Source: Marisa cornuarietis
Taxonomy: Eukaryota > Mollusca > Gastropoda > Architaenioglossa > Ampullariidae
DNA: 64,000 bases
Direction: 5' to 3'
NCBI GenBank assembly: GCA_004794655.1
Contig: SMMW01000617.1
Span: 17,946,501-18,010,500 of the forward strand
Positions within the stretch are counted from its first letter, which is position 1. Every line of letters starts with the position of its first letter. Shown piece by piece: positions 38,801-50,378 of this stretch. The position numbers were made by a program, and so were the translations under genes. The notes under the pieces are model-generated. The model was not told the DNA's origin, did no database searches, and saw nothing but the letters and a program-made list of their open reading frames with translations.

Positions 38801-41800
38801 GGCACGTTTCCAGGTCTGATCAAACTTCACCCCCTTTCTCAGGTCTCCTTCCCCACAAGCTCGAATGTGGGACCTCAGAGCCGCGGTGTTGAGCAAGGGG
38901 GACACCGCGTGCAACCCACTCGTGGCCATTCTTTCCACCTGTGGACCGATTGCTTAGAGAAGTCATCCAAAGTTACAGGCTGTTGGCTGTTAATAACATG
39001 TAAGCAAGTGTCACAAACTCACAGAAAGAAGTTCAAAGCATATTTGTGACAAGAGTGGCGCTAGTATGAGTGACTGAATCTCGTAACGCCCCTTAATTAC
39101 AGGTGATGTCATCACACAGTTGATGAGTTACTACAAAGTACACAGTGATAACAGACCTTAAATTTCGTTACACAAGACTAACGCGACACACACACACACA
39201 CACACATACACAAAATTGCTAACTCGTATGTTGTCCTCATAAATACCCATTACCTTCTTTTGACAACACTAAACCAAAAGAAAACATGTACAAACGAAAA
39301 GGTAGCAATCTCCAGAGTAGGACACAAGTCACAAGACCCACTGCGTGACCATAGGAGTGGAAAGTAACAGAAGCTGACAACAGGTGGCGCACCCAAGGGG
39401 CAGCAGGTAGATGAGTGATGCCCTGCTTGTCAAGCTCAACAAAAACGTGACTGACTTGCCGTGAACAGACTCTGTAATTTGTGAGACGGCATGCATCTTG
39501 ACGGCCATTACACCACCTCACCTACAGGCCGGGATCACAACAAGAGGCTGATTATAGACTTGCTACAGACAGGAACGAGTTCTAAAGCTAGTGTAGACAA
39601 AACACAAACAAACAGACACACACGTACGCACAAACATACATGAAAACAGTATCTAAACACTTTACAACAGTAAATGTCCATCAGGGTGAAAACAGCAAAT
39701 ATCAAAACCTATACCTACAAATATAAATCATAGGGAAAGAGTGCCATAGCCTAAATATGCCATAGAGAAGTATTAATGAGTGGTTCGCAATGTCTACGAC
39801 ATTTCATGAAGTATGCAGAGCCCAGCCCTCTTCTCCCACGCTGAGAAGCCAGGCATTACCTCCCCTAGTAAACCAGGTATTACCTTCCCTAATAAGCCAG
39901 GTACCTTTTTCTACGAGTGCTTGGAGGAAGTTTTACAGTCACAGGTCTGAACAGTCTTCAAATCAGCGACCTTCTATTATACAACAACACTTATAAGTGT
40001 CATAAACATAAGTTCAGCATAAACTAAAACTTGAATCAATTTATTTACCCCATTTAGATTTTATAAATACCTGGCACTCAAGCAGTTGTTTGTGCACCGT
40101 AAAGGAACTGCCACTAGTTCAATATTTATTATAACAACATTAAACAGTAATAAGACTGCGTTGTCCCTCCTGCTGCTTCTTTGCGGAAGTAGAAGAAATT
40201 TCGCAGCAAAGTGTTAAATATTAGTACTGATTCACTGCTGTCGTCAAATGTTTGGCCACTACTAAATGGAAGGAAGCACTTTGAATTAAGTAGTATCAGT
40301 CTGAGATACGTTCTGTGCAGACATACAGACAAACACACAGAGTCAAGTAGACCGACAGACATTAGCGTCTAGTCAGGTTCGCGTCAATAACCGTGACGGG
40401 TCTAGTCATCACCGGCTACCCGACGTTCACTGGGTATTACGGAATGGCCCCGCCTTGCACTTTTGCTCTATTCTTAACCAGGTGTCGTAAACAAAATCAG
40501 AATAAACGCTTGATGTTATTCAACTTTGCAAAACCCCTGAGCTCTTTCTATAGGGGCGGTCAAATTATTGTTCTACATAGTTCTTTGTTGCTATTACACA
40601 GTTTATATATAATTATATATATATATATCAGTCTGTTTTCCTTTCCTTTATTCAGTGTTTAAGACTGATTTGAATGAAAAAGCATTCAAAGATAAATACA
40701 AAAAGATGGATAGAAAGAAAGCAAAGCAGAACGAGTGAAAGATTTATTATTTTACTACAGAGTCCTCCATCATATTTTCCACCCATACTTTTATAACTGG
40801 TTCTTCGTGTGTTCTATTTTTGGTGCAGCTAAAAGTAATCACTTGTTTACAGTCCAACCACTACACTTACAGTCCAGCCACTACACTTCAATAGCTGTTG
40901 AAAGGCGCGAACAGCTTGAAGTGCACCGAGTCGCTATTGTATCAGCACATATACAAAACCTACTAATATTAATCATTAGAAGCATGCTATCATTTTACGG
41001 TGATACCATCGTTACTAAGCTAAATAGGTAGTGAATATTGTGTGATATAAACTTGTTATTTTGACCCGGGTATCCTGGAAGTTATTGTCTGGAAGTACAA
41101 TGTTAAGACCCCCTTTGCAGTGTTTCATTAAACAAGTAAAGAAAGGTGCAAATCACGGCCTTACACACCCCGGGTGCAGGTTTTACCGTTGGTGAAATTG
41201 ACAAGCTTGTTTTATCGTCGATGTACAAAGTCTCACCAAGGAACTGTTTAGACGGTTAAGACAGAGGACTTGCACATAATAAATAAACTGACTGTGTGCT
41301 AGAAATCTGGAGTTAACTTTAGACTACAAAGGATCGAACCCCTGAAAGCATTCCTCAGCTGTCCAACACGCTACAGTCTCTGCTGGGGTTTTTTTTCGGT
41401 GTTTTGGTAGAGCTGTGGAGGGGAGGGATTGTTTATTTGTTTTCATTGCATTGTTGTACTGAGGTTTAAAGAGCAAGTACAAATTACAGCTTATCCTGCC
41501 CCTCAGTTCTCCAATAAGACTGCACGACATTTCACCCCTTACATTTCTCACAATAATGACAGTCTGGTTGGCAGACGAGGAGGGGGACTTCCCAACCGCC
41601 ACCTCCGGTTCCTCTGACGTCACACCCGTTGGGCGTGCAAGTGGTCGCAATGCACTCGTCTCACTCCAGATGAAGGCGTCTGACAACTCGGGAGAATCGT
41701 GTGTCCAATGCCAGGATTCCCACAGGGATCGCCTCTCACGACGAAGAAACATTCATCTGTCTAAAGCGAGATTTTTGTTCTTTTTGACTCGGCCTGAGGT

Positions 41801-42340
41801 CTGCGAACTCTGAGGCTGACTCTACGCTCTGTGCTAAGAACAGGACAGGCGTCAGTGTGTGCGTGTGTGCGTGTCTCTGTGCGTATGAACTATAACATGC
41901 CGCTGTGTGCGAGTGACATGCTACCTGCCGTGCGGATGTAAAATTATCCCTAGTTTTTTTCTTCACCGTCTAGCACAACATTCTATAGAAAATGAGGTGT
42001 TCCGAAAGATAAATATAGATTATGTAGAGTTTGGACATGTAGCAGAACCACATGTTATGTAAATGTTTTATTCAGAAGGAGCGTTATCTTTTACCTGTAG
42101 TACGTAGGCACTTCCCAGAAAACAACGGCAAAAGAATGATTAGTTCAAAAAATAATTTATTAAACACACACACACACACACACAGAGGTTAGCTGGGAAG
42201 TTTCGGAGAAACAAACTCCTTTATGTGATAGAGGCGTGGTACTGTGGACATGTTGTCACCCGTCAGACTGCAGTGATATCGGGTAGAGAACAGAAATAGT
42301 CATCAACATGCAAGCTCAGATACACGCACGCACACAAAAC

Positions 42341-42380
<40 letters not shown>

Positions 42381-42745
42381 ATTACTTGTATTCAAGGACA
42401 CACACACACACACACAATTACTTTTATTCAAGGATACAGTTACAAAGCAGTAGAAGAACTTGCGTTTACAATCGCACACACCTACACACGCTCGCTTGTA
42501 CGCATGCATGAACACACACGCACAAAAATACACAGAGTAGGCACATACACACAAAATCTATACGCAAGCATACGCGTTCAAACACTTATATCTCTTCTCG
42601 TTCTTTCTCTCCTCTCTCTCTCTCACACACACACACACACCCCTAATTCTCACGCCCTTACACAGTCGTACAAATATTCACGTATAACAATGACATCTTC
42701 TTTCACTCATTCTCCCGTCTCCCTCACACATACGTTTTCTCACAC

Positions 42746-42787
<42 letters not shown>

Positions 42788-45700
42788 CACAGAAGCACGC
42801 CGCACCCTTTGCACACTCAAGGAAATATAAATATTTCATTCAATGACTAGAAAGTCTTAGACTTCTTTCTAAATCCTCACGGTCCGTTATAAGACGAATG
42901 AATCCCACAAAGCCGACAAACTATTTCTTTATCAGTTGCAGCCAAGAAGCAAACATGATGTTTATGTGGTAAATTAAACGATATTAATCAGACATATGAA
43001 GTAGAAGTGGTTGTCTAAAGGAAGTGTATTGGAAGTGATTGACATCTTTACAAATCTTCTAGTAAATAAAGTAAAGGCAAGGGCTATGCACAGGGCTTAC
43101 TTGAAGCATTCCTCTTGAATGAAGGTTTAGTGCATTGCCAGATGTCTTTTGAGCTCAGTCGAAACCTCACGCTTATTCAACCATCAAAAGTTCACCCTGA
43201 ATATTAGCCTTAGACTCTTTATTTGAGAATGTGAACCATGCCTAAGGACTTTAGGGCGCGGTTCAGACTGAACGGATGATATGACATTGAAATCAAACTG
43301 GAGTGTTTCATGGGGGATTTTAAACTGAACGGACAAACGAACTAATGAGCGAGCAAGCGAGTAAATAGATAAACTATCAAACGAACAGACGAACAAGAAA
43401 ATTATCAAGAGAGGGAATAAAAGAAAGAAAGGACATGGATTGTAAGGGATGATTGACATGGTGTATGGTCATTAAGTGTGGCAACCTCACGACATCCGCA
43501 AGTTTTTTCTCAGTAGAAATAAAGGAAAGGAAAGTGGATGGGGCGGTAACGTGTATGTAGAGGCCATCTACACCTCTTACAGCGACTAGACAGAACGCTT
43601 TCATCAAAACTGACATGTTTGTAGCCATCAGAGGCGATGTTCTCGGCGATAGCATAAATTCCTCTTGGGGTGCTGCGTGTTTCAGTCCGTATGTGTGCAT
43701 GCGCGCGGAGTGTCTTTGCGGTCAGAGAGAGACTGTGTGTGTGAGAGAGAGAGAGAGAGAGAAAAGAGAATATATATATATATATATTGCATCCATCCAT
43801 GTACATTTTGTAAGCTGTACATGGAAACAGAGGAGAGAATCCTTGGTTTATAATATCCATGGTTCATGAAAGTCGAATTCTCACAATATCACTATTTTTA
43901 TGCACAAAAAAAAAACTGCTAAAAAATTATGATATGTCTCAAGTTCACCTTAATCCAGTGCACAGAACTTCCAAAGCCTTATCATTAACCCTAACCCAAA
44001 CTCTAATCTTAATTTTTTCCCACCCACATGCTCTCTCTCTCTCTCTCTCTTGCACCCACACATACACTCTTTATTTTTCATGAAGTTGTATACGGAACAG
44101 TAGCTCCCTTCTCTGGAAGCCATGTTTAGGAACAACAAGGAAGTTATTTATACATAATGGAATGTTTACAATTACAAAATCGCAAAATCCTATTTACTCT
44201 GTCATGCTACAATCCATTTTAAGTGAACTGAAGAGGGATCCAATTATCCCTTCTTGAAACATCCGCAGTTTCGAGAGTATTTTTAGGAACGGGTAGCCAA
44301 GAGAGAAGAAGGCACGTTTTCAAGAGAGGCCAGCCAAAACTAAACCCACAGGAAGTTCTGCTGAAATCCTGCTGGGCGTTGGACCATCTTAGGCAGCTAA
44401 CACAGAGGCTTTTTCTCGTTCCTTAGTGCAACCGAACGAACGTTTTCCCCTAAAATGGGAAACCCTCCTCTGCATCATCTAGCCAGACTATGAGTTGTGT
44501 TTCCCGCTGATTCAAATATTGCGGTAGGGGAAAGGTCGCACAAGAAGCATCTTGTAATAATAAGCATACAGCTTCTACTTCCGGTATCGACCATCCTACG
44601 TCCACTGGGTGCAAGAGAAGACCGTCTGTAATCGAAATGCTCTTGACAGCACTTGTCAGTTTATAACGACTAGGGAGCACCCTTTTAGTAGACAAATACG
44701 ATTCACCGCAGGCACAAAGATAAAATACTGGATGGTAAAAGTGAGTAAATGGGGGGCGGACACAAGGTGTCGTCAAGATGCTGCTATATCAACTGCACGC
44801 GCACTGGTGGCAACAGAACAAAGGCATGGGTCGTGCTCTCTGCTGGAGCTGACGGAATTTAACGATGTACTGGAGAAAAATCGTCAAAAGTCATAGTCAA
44901 CTAGAAAATAAGTTTTGGTGGTCTTATTTTGTGCTTTAGAACTTAAATGACAGCAAAACTCTTCTCGACATGTTTACAACATTTTTATCGTGATTGTGAA
45001 CGGGTGCGAATGGCTGGGCCAGGTCAGTGAACATGCGAAGGGGGGGGGGAGGTGATGATGTTGGGGGGGGGGAATCGGAGAGGAGGGAATTAGGAATAGC
45101 ATGCCATATAAAATACACGAACATGACCTCCGCATGCACTAAACATAGTTTTTCCTTGTTTCTCGAAAGAAGACGAGGTACCACCATCTGCTGTCGATGT
45201 GTAGTGACTGCAGGACATGTTCACACACTACATCTTTGACACAGTCTGCTGTCAGTGTAAGGAGTTTCAGTATAAATGACTACAGTGGATATCCAGAATC
45301 TTTTACAAAATCTGTCACCAGCGTAGGTAAAGCGACATCTCCTCAGTCATCGGAAGTGCATGAAGAGTGACGGGTGAGTGAGTCGGTCAACTGCCAGTTC
45401 CGGTGGACTGACTTATCAACCCTTACGGTCAACGGAAACAATGGCCCGGGTTGTTGACTACGCTACTTGGACCCGTCTTAAAGGACTGTGACTCACACTC
45501 TCTCCCATTCATTCAGACCTTCATTCATTCATTTATTCATTCATTTATTAACTCACCCTTTTTCCTATTCCGTCTTCGCTTTTTTTACACGTTCTGTTTC
45601 TAGTTTGCTCACTCGCTTTCTTTCTAAAGCCCCTCTACACCCCTAAATATAATTTGTTTCCGTTGAGTACCATGACGATTCATATAGTCTTATTCATCGT

Positions 45701-48700
45701 GTACTATATACTGTGCAAGATCAGTTGTTGTCTAAATCTTCCGTGACAAGGATTTGGCATTCCTGCCTTGCCTATCACATAAATTCTCCCTGACTAAGGA
45801 GTCTATTTCTGGCGAAGCAGACTTTCTAGTCTGATTCTGGCGAAGACTATTTTCTTCTAAAGAAGCCTATTACCAGTATAATGTGTGCCAACGATGTCTG
45901 TATCTATATATATGTCTTATTATGTGATGTTTTATGATATGCAATTTCAGCGAAGTCTCCTGATGATGGGTACAAGAAATCCTTTGTGGTGTTTATTTAC
46001 AATATATTTCTCAGAATGTTTTTCAACGCTGTTGTAGTTGGTCTTTGCGGAGCCATGCACTCTAAGCTTGCTAAGACCAGCTATTATCTTAATCATTGTA
46101 ATCAAGCACCAATTGACTATGTACCATCCAGGGAAGACGCAGTTAAATGCCAAAATTAAGAGCTTGGAGACCCACTTGGCGTACAGTGACCTTAAACACC
46201 AGTAGCCCCTCCATAGTACCAGCTGTTTGCTCTCCCCCTCCCCCGCTCCTCTATTCTCTTTCTGCTTTTCGAGTTTTCCATCGTTCTGCTGTATCACAAG
46301 TCTTCATTGCCGACAGAATAATTCTTAACCCGGAGTACATTGAAATTATAGTAACAATATTTTACCATATTTTCCATTCATCTTTCCATAACCTACGAAA
46401 TTGCAAAGCTTCAAAATAGTATCTAGAATAATCTCAATGGAAATGATGAAATCGATGATGCTAAATAACAAAGAGGTTGGTCACGAGCGATGATTAGCGA
46501 TAACAGAGAACGATGACATCGTGATCCTCCACACGAGGTTCTTTCCTGTCTTTTTAGACAAACATGTGATAAACTGTGACAAACGTGTCTTATTAACAAC
46601 AAGACTGTCATAATTTTAGATCACGCACTGTGACCACCATATCTTGTTAGCCATGAGACTGTCATCACTTTATGTCACGCACTGTGACCAGCATATCTTA
46701 TTAGCCATGAGACTGTCATCACTTTATGCCACGCACTGTGACCAACATGTCTTATTAGCCATGAGACTGTCATAATTTTAGGTCACGCATTGTGACCAGC
46801 ATATCTTGTTAGCCATGAGACTTTCATCACTTTATGTCATGCACTGTGACCAACATGTCTTATTAGCCATGAGACTGTCATCACTTTATGTCATTCACTG
46901 TGACCAGCATATCTTATTAGCCATGAGACTGTCATCACTTTATGTCATTCACTGTGACCAGCATATCTTATTAGCCATGAGACTGTCATCACTTTATGTC
47001 ATTCACTGTGACCAACATATCTTATTAGCCATGAGACTGTCATCACTTTATGCCACGCACTGTGACAAACATGTCTTATTACCCACGAGACTGTCATCAC
47101 TTCATGTCATTCACTGAGACCAACATGTCTTATTAGCCATGAGACTGTCATCACTTTATGCCACGCACTGTGACAAACATGTCTTATTACCCACGAGACT
47201 GTCATCACTTCATGTCATTCACTGAGACCAACATGTCTTATTAGCCATGAGACTGTCATCACTTTATGTCACGCACTGTGACAAACATGTCTTATTACCC
47301 ACGAGACTGTCATCACTTTATGTCATTCACTGTGACCAACATATCTTATTAGCCATGAGACTGTGTGTCAACAGTATTGTAAGGCGCTCAGTGCATTGTG
47401 TCATCGACGAAGTGATGTGTGGGGTGATGGTGTCATTCGTGGTGTTACAAGCTAGTCTCCCACGCATGACCCATAGCATTACACTGCTGACAGCTCCAAA
47501 GAAATAAACCATCGCAGGCACCTGACTCACCCGTTATGTCATCATAAGCACCCCGTAGATTATTAAGGTGTACCCTAATATGCAAATGTGTCACAGTTGT
47601 TAGTCGTCGTCTAACTCTTATCTGCGTACGCATATTTTGTTCCCTTCGTCATCATCATCTGCTATTATCAGTCTCTTATTAGGTCCTAACTCCTTGGAAT
47701 TTAATGTAAAAGTTCTTTCACTGAAATGTGGAATAAGTAAAACGCCTAAAATTAATGTTGGGTACTTTTCTGCTCGGGAATATTCACAGAATCGAAACAG
47801 AAACAGCGACATTACTCACTGCACATCGCTCTCTCTATATATATATATACCTCTTTAAACACTTCTTCTCTCCTGCTTGGGACCGTGAAAAAAAAGTTAT
47901 GTCTAAAATTCTAAAAATTGAAACAGAAACTCTCTCTCTCTCTCTCATGCTTAGAGCTGTGAAATACCTCGTATGTCTAAAATTAATCTTGACTACTTTA
48001 AAATGAATCTCGGCTACTTAAAACTTAATCTTGGAACTATTACTGAGGTTGAAAGTTCAAGCTGCGACTGTCACGATATATATCTTTCTCTGTGTGCCAC
48101 ACACACACACACACACATGCACACGCGCTCACACACAAACACACAACAAATACATACACACAGTCTCACGTTCATAAAACACAAACACCACACGCACAAA
48201 CAACCACAAACGCACGCAGGCACGTAGTTATACTCGATTATCGTTACGTCACGTAAAACGGAAATTAAAAAAAACAACATTTGTTTATCTCCCTTTTCTC
48301 TTTAAGCTTTTGATTCTCGCTCGCTCTTGCGAAAAAAAAAAAAGGAACTGTAGTCACCTTTCTAGGACACCATGTCCCACAGTGCAGTATAACTGTTGTT
48401 GTTTTTGTGTTTCTGCACGTGTGAGAGGATTTGATGGAATTCCTTTTTCCCCGTGAGAGAGGAAGAATTTATTTTATTGTTGTGTGTGACTGGGGAGGTT
48501 TTTTCTTGCTGCAGCTGTAACAACAGGAGATTTAGTCTTGCGTGACAATCTCTGGCCGTCACGTGCTACGGCTCGTGTTGTCGTGGGCTCCACCCTCCCA
48601 GTATGCACTGTGATGGACGTCACCAGCCGAGTCTCGATCCCTGCTCAGTCTCCTCCATTTCTCTCTGCGGTCGTGCTTGTGTTTTAAGATAAGTCTTTAT

Positions 48701-49110
48701 TAATTCCAAAGGCCAGTTAGATGCAGCTTTGTATGGAAGCACATATTGTGTGTGTGTCCGTTTCTGTGCGTCCGTGTTTATGTATCTGTATGATGTCTGT
48801 GTGCCTGTGTTTCTGTGACGCAGTACGCAACGGAGGCTTCTCTGACTTTTTTTCATAAACAAGACTATATATCAACGATTCATTACGCCGAGAGTAATAC
48901 ATACTCCAATATGTTTGTGTTTCAACACACAACACAATGCAACACAAACAAACACACACACCCAATCGCCTTCATATGGGACTAGTGACCCTACAATTAC
49001 TCAAAACGCGCAATAACAGAGCATAACACTGACACGTGACCAAACTTATTACCAAGGTTCCTTACCTGCATGATGGCCATGATCACGGTTGTCAAAACAG
49101 CCAGGGCCAT
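26464..49110 (-). CDS. Delta-like Notch ligand: MNNL, DSL, ten EGF repeats, transmembrane (12 exons, 922 aa)
   Basis: CDS joins 49110-49066, 35747-35623, 35102-34955, 34190-34033, 33657-33521, 33134-33012, 32653-32520, 32280-32013, 30956-30288, 28783-28752, 28050-27947 and 27289-26464 (2769 nt). All junctions are GT-AG with consistent phase. Domains: signal peptide 1-15, MNNL about 16-106, DSL 168-211 (Cys 168, 177, 181, 193, 202, 211, exactly C-x8-C-x3-C-x11-C-x8-C-x8-C), ten EGF repeats 214-599, transmembrane about 621-644 followed by RRRRKK, cytoplasmic tail 645-922. No Jagged-type cysteine-rich domain follows the EGFs, so it is Delta-type. It should sit in the plasma membrane and activate Notch on adjacent cells by DSL contact and ligand endocytosis. 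A possible ATTAAA poly(A) signal (sense) is at 25896-25901. The first exon, 13.3 kb away, is the least certain part. Confidence 0.88.
27947..28050 (-). CDS. Minus ligand exon 11: transmembrane helix
   Basis: Acceptor CATTAG|GACAAC, donor GACG|GTAAGA, 104 nt. It encodes DNKNDSP and a 24-residue hydrophobic stretch (LPIILAICGSFLIAVIIVA and on) ending in a basic stop-transfer run RRRR that continues into exon 12. Confidence 0.88.
28752..28783 (-). CDS. Minus ligand exon 10: juxtamembrane micro-exon (32 nt)
   Basis: Acceptor TTCACAG|CACAGG, donor TACAG|GTGAGT. This acceptor, not the AG five bases further in, keeps phase from exon 9 (1) to exon 11 (0). It encodes AQVGSNAASVQ, the short stalk before the membrane. 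Confidence 0.72.
29067..29873. repeat. Large foldback inverted repeat in intron 9 of the minus ligand gene
   Basis: A core of two arms, 29141-29403 and 29433-29705 (about 265 bp each), forms a near-perfect inverted repeat around a 29-base loop (29404-29432). It begins AGACCAACCTG and ends with the complement. Beyond the core, weaker complementarity continues outwards to about 29067 and 29873 (for example GTTAAGCT ... CATAAG on both sides). About 100 unmatched bases (29706-29808) are inserted in the right arm. No open frame is carried. A foldback/MITE origin is likely; I see no clear target-site duplication. Confidence 0.9.
30288..30956 (-). CDS. Minus ligand exon 9: end of EGF 5 and EGF 6-10 in one exon
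   Basis: Acceptor ATTTCAG|GCACTTG, donor GTCG|GTGAGC (phase 1), 669 nt. It encodes one half and five whole EGF repeats at a 38-residue period, each linked by a Y/R/V-x-D-x-C segment. Repeats pair by sequence: EGF 6 and 7 share TRLTHD; EGF 8 and 9 share VREA and CNCTEDY. This suggests duplication by unequal exchange. Reading past the donor gives only a short unrelated tail to a stop at 30229-30231, which could be an intron-retention truncation. Confidence 0.92.
32013..32280 (-). CDS. Minus ligand exon 8: EGF 3, EGF 4 and start of EGF 5
   Basis: Acceptor GTTCCAG|GTTAAT, donor TCGG|GTAGGC (phase 1), 268 nt. It encodes FCQSSSCLNGATC to MGSNC, NACLSSPCINNGTC to GTHC, and DPCLSSPCLNSG. The last EGF is completed by exon 9. 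Confidence 0.9.
32520..32653 (-). CDS. Minus ligand exon 7: EGF 2
   Basis: Acceptor TTGCAG|GTAAGAAA: the first exon bases GTAAG are themselves a donor consensus. Donor ATG|GTGAGA, phase 0. It encodes KKC (last cysteine of EGF 1) and a full EGF, LCYSKPCLNGGNC to GDTC. CYSKPC fits the O-glucose consensus. A 40-bp tandem duplication covers the acceptor. Confidence 0.85.
32622..32700 (-). repeat. 40-bp tandem duplication of an acceptor/donor-like site
   Basis: Two units, each carrying (sense) TTGCAGGTAAGAAATGT. The inner one is the acceptor of exon 7. The outer one, 40 bp upstream, would add a frame that meets TGA within about 12 codons, so it is a decoy or poison site if used. Confidence 0.85.
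33012..33134 (-). CDS. Minus ligand exon 6: end of DSL and EGF 1
   Basis: Acceptor ATGACAG|GTTGGA, donor TCG|GTGAGT, 123 nt as in the plus gene. GWTGETC closes the DSL. DIDECAQG starts a calcium-binding EGF with CTNQPGSYTCDC, which fits the Asp/Asn hydroxylation consensus. The sixth EGF cysteine is in exon 7. A GAT/GAC-rich repeat sits directly before the acceptor. Confidence 0.9.
33138..33199 (-). repeat. GAT/GAC/GAA-type trinucleotide-rich tract before exon 6
   Basis: On the sense strand, an interrupted GAT-GAC-GAT-ATT run stops four bases before the exon 6 acceptor. The plus-strand paralogue has a pure GAT run at the same place. Confidence 0.85.
33521..33657 (-). CDS. Minus ligand exon 5: DSL domain, receptor-binding part
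   Basis: Acceptor TTCCAG|TTTCTTG and donor CCAG|GTAGAT, 137 nt as in the plus gene. It holds five of the six DSL cysteines with canonical spacing (YCTPNYYTSACDVYC, HYTC, KVC). 49 of its nucleotides (33525-33573) are identical to plus-gene positions 63188-63236. Confidence 0.92.
34033..34190 (-). CDS. Minus ligand exon 4: MNNL-DSL linker
   Basis: Acceptor TTTTTAG|ACCTCT, donor TTACTA|GTAAGA, 158 nt (plus gene 161). It encodes DLKFVVRVRDDE, EHLAWLTKVFSHRP and AFSGSY. The W-S-S near the end matches the 'W' that precedes DSL in known ligands. Confidence 0.85.
34955..35102 (-). CDS. Minus ligand exon 3: second part of MNNL
   Basis: Acceptor TTTTCAG|CCCCTC, donor TTTGAG|GTGAGT, 148 nt as in the plus gene. 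It encodes SPSDSLSQCDLGSYG and NPLKFEVRKFE. The closing hydrophobic strand corresponds to the 'F-x-x-P-I-x-F-x-F' end of the Delta C2-like domain. Confidence 0.87.
35210..35261. repeat. (TCAA)n microsatellite in intron 2
   Basis: Thirteen uninterrupted tetranucleotide units. Confidence 0.96.
35623..35747 (-). CDS. Minus ligand exon 2: first part of MNNL
   Basis: Acceptor GAACAG|GTTGTC and donor CACCAG|GTATAT, 125 nt, the same length as plus-gene exon 2. It encodes VVKGNGVVEVKAVRY, then SSSC, then CDTFFEFCLKK, matching the N-terminal Notch-ligand fold with its 'C-D-x-F-F-x-x-C-L-K' signature. Confidence 0.88.
35815..35896. repeat. (CACT)n(CA)n compound microsatellite
   Basis: About eleven CACT units run directly into about 18 CA units, close to exon 2 inside intron 1. 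Confidence 0.95.
36942..37200. repeat. Irregular tandem repeat with TAAAATACTGCCAGAGAC core
   Basis: The core recurs near 37011, 37060, 37092, 37124 and 37173, at spacings of 49, 32, 32 and 49 bases with drifting sequence. The regular pair of spacings suggests nested expansion of a shorter unit. Confidence 0.75.
42341..42433. repeat. (CT)n(CA)n and a duplicated CA/ATTACTT block
   Basis: CT repeats run into CA repeats. CA plus AATTACTTGTATTCAAGGA is then repeated once with one change at 42399-42434. Confidence 0.88.
42749..42784. repeat. (CA)n microsatellite
   Basis: Uninterrupted CA tract inside intron 1 of the minus gene. Confidence 0.95.
46570..47370. repeat. 54-bp satellite, 15 copies, with a 108-bp dimer at the right end
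   Basis: GAGACTGTCAT recurs every 54 bases from 46601 to 47357 (15 units). From 47051 the array changes to an alternating two-unit form with a 108-bp period (47051, 47159, 47267), the first two dimers being almost identical. Many units contain GTCACGCACTGTGAC, an inverted repeat of GTCAC. Frames stay open because 54 is divisible by 3; no protein is proposed. It lies 1.7 kb inside intron 1 from the minus gene's first exon. Confidence 0.95.
49066..49110 (-). CDS. Minus ligand exon 1: signal peptide
   Basis: Encodes MALAVLTTVIMAIMQ and ends at CAG|GTAAGG. An in-frame TGA lies two codons before this ATG, fixing the start. It ends in Gln at phase 0 just as the plus-strand gene's first exon does, and exon 2 of both genes then begins with Val-Val. 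Fifteen residues is short for a signal peptide, so exon 2 may supply the cleavage region. Linkage to exon 2 over 13.3 kb is inferred. Confidence 0.7.
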
Positions 49111-50344
49111 TTCTCAGGGGTCTAACGGGCCTCTCTGTCCACGTCCCAGCGGTCACAGCACACGTGCTTTATGTTCTGGGAGTTAATGGTCACTTCTCAC
49201 GCGCATCTGTCTGCTACACTGTAGCCTGCGTCCTTCACATTCGCCTCCCTGTCTGTGTGTGTGTGCTTCTGTGACTGCCTGCCGTACAGCGAGAAAGTCC
49301 AGAGTTCTGTGGAGGAGACGAGGAAGTGGAGGACTATGGTGGCGCCAGCACCGCACGAGATGGCGAGCTGCCCGGTGTGTGGGGCGAGTGTGTGTCGGCG
49401 AACCACCAACGACTCCCAGCGCTGTGTCTGTGTGTCTGTGTTCTGCTGCGGCGCTCTCCGCGTGTCAGCCAGCGAGGGTTCGGGAGTGAATGAGGGCAGG
49501 GTTTGTGTGCCGGTGACTGACGTGGGGGGTGTTTGTGTGGTTGGGTGGGGTGGGGTGGAGGAGGTTGAATGGGATGCATGGATGCTGTGCGGTCGGCTGT
49601 GAGAAACTGATGTCGAATGCAAGTAGCACTGTAGGTCTGATCAACTCCGACTGGCGTTAATGACTAACAGTGGTTCAGATTGAAAACACACTCTTTCGCG
49701 TCCCCTCACACACACACACACACACACTATCCACGGTCACTCACACACGACACGCCGCACACTCACACACACACACACAGACATTCACACAAACAACTAC
49801 AAAGCTACAAACGCAATACAATGGTTAAATATAACACGTGTAGGTGTAACAAAAGAGTAAATAAAACGCGAAAAAAGCAAAAACACAAAACTTGCACAAT
49901 CAGGCCCGAGAATAATTGGGGGTGAGGAGTTGCATAAGTTATAAAACAAACTGGCAGGAAAGAAGTTTTAAGCCTGATGAATGCTAGAGACGAAGACAGG
50001 GAGAAAGGCGGGGCATGAAAGTGGACAGAAAATAGAGAGTGAAGAGATGTATTGCAGGGTAAGGTTGCTACAGGCCATAAACAGGAAGGGGCAAGGTCGT
50101 GATGGCAAAGGTCGCAGTCACAGAATATAAATACTGTATATAGTAGATAGTTTATGCAGCCTGCGCATTTGAGGGAGGAGGGTCGTAACACGATCAGTCT
50201 TCCGCTTAAAACAATGTGAGCAGCATTCTGTCCTCAGCTTATCAACAAGAAGACTGAATAAGAAGTCAAAATTATGCACATGCTGACATAAGTTTTTTTT
50301 TATTACAGACATCCACGTACATTCACAAACACACAAAGTACATG

Positions 50345-50378
<34 letters not shown>

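Larger units (their letters stand above)
35748..49065 (-). other. First intron of the minus ligand gene (13.3 kb)
   Basis: I recognise no further exon in this stretch. It holds the 54-bp satellite, several CA/CT microsatellites and irregular short repeats. The longest frames (142 aa minus at 41324, 108 aa at 44450) match no family. Long first introns of developmental genes often hold enhancers, but no specific site can be asserted here. Confidence 0.6.

Noticed and set aside
41324..41813. Overlapping open frames on both strands (142 aa minus, 85 aa plus)
   Set aside because: Neither product resembles a known family and they overlap in antisense; no splice partners in the surrounding intron.
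46806..47507. Plus-strand frames with an 18-residue repeat
   Set aside because: They come from the 54-bp satellite (54 = 3 x 18); there is no start, splice or domain evidence.
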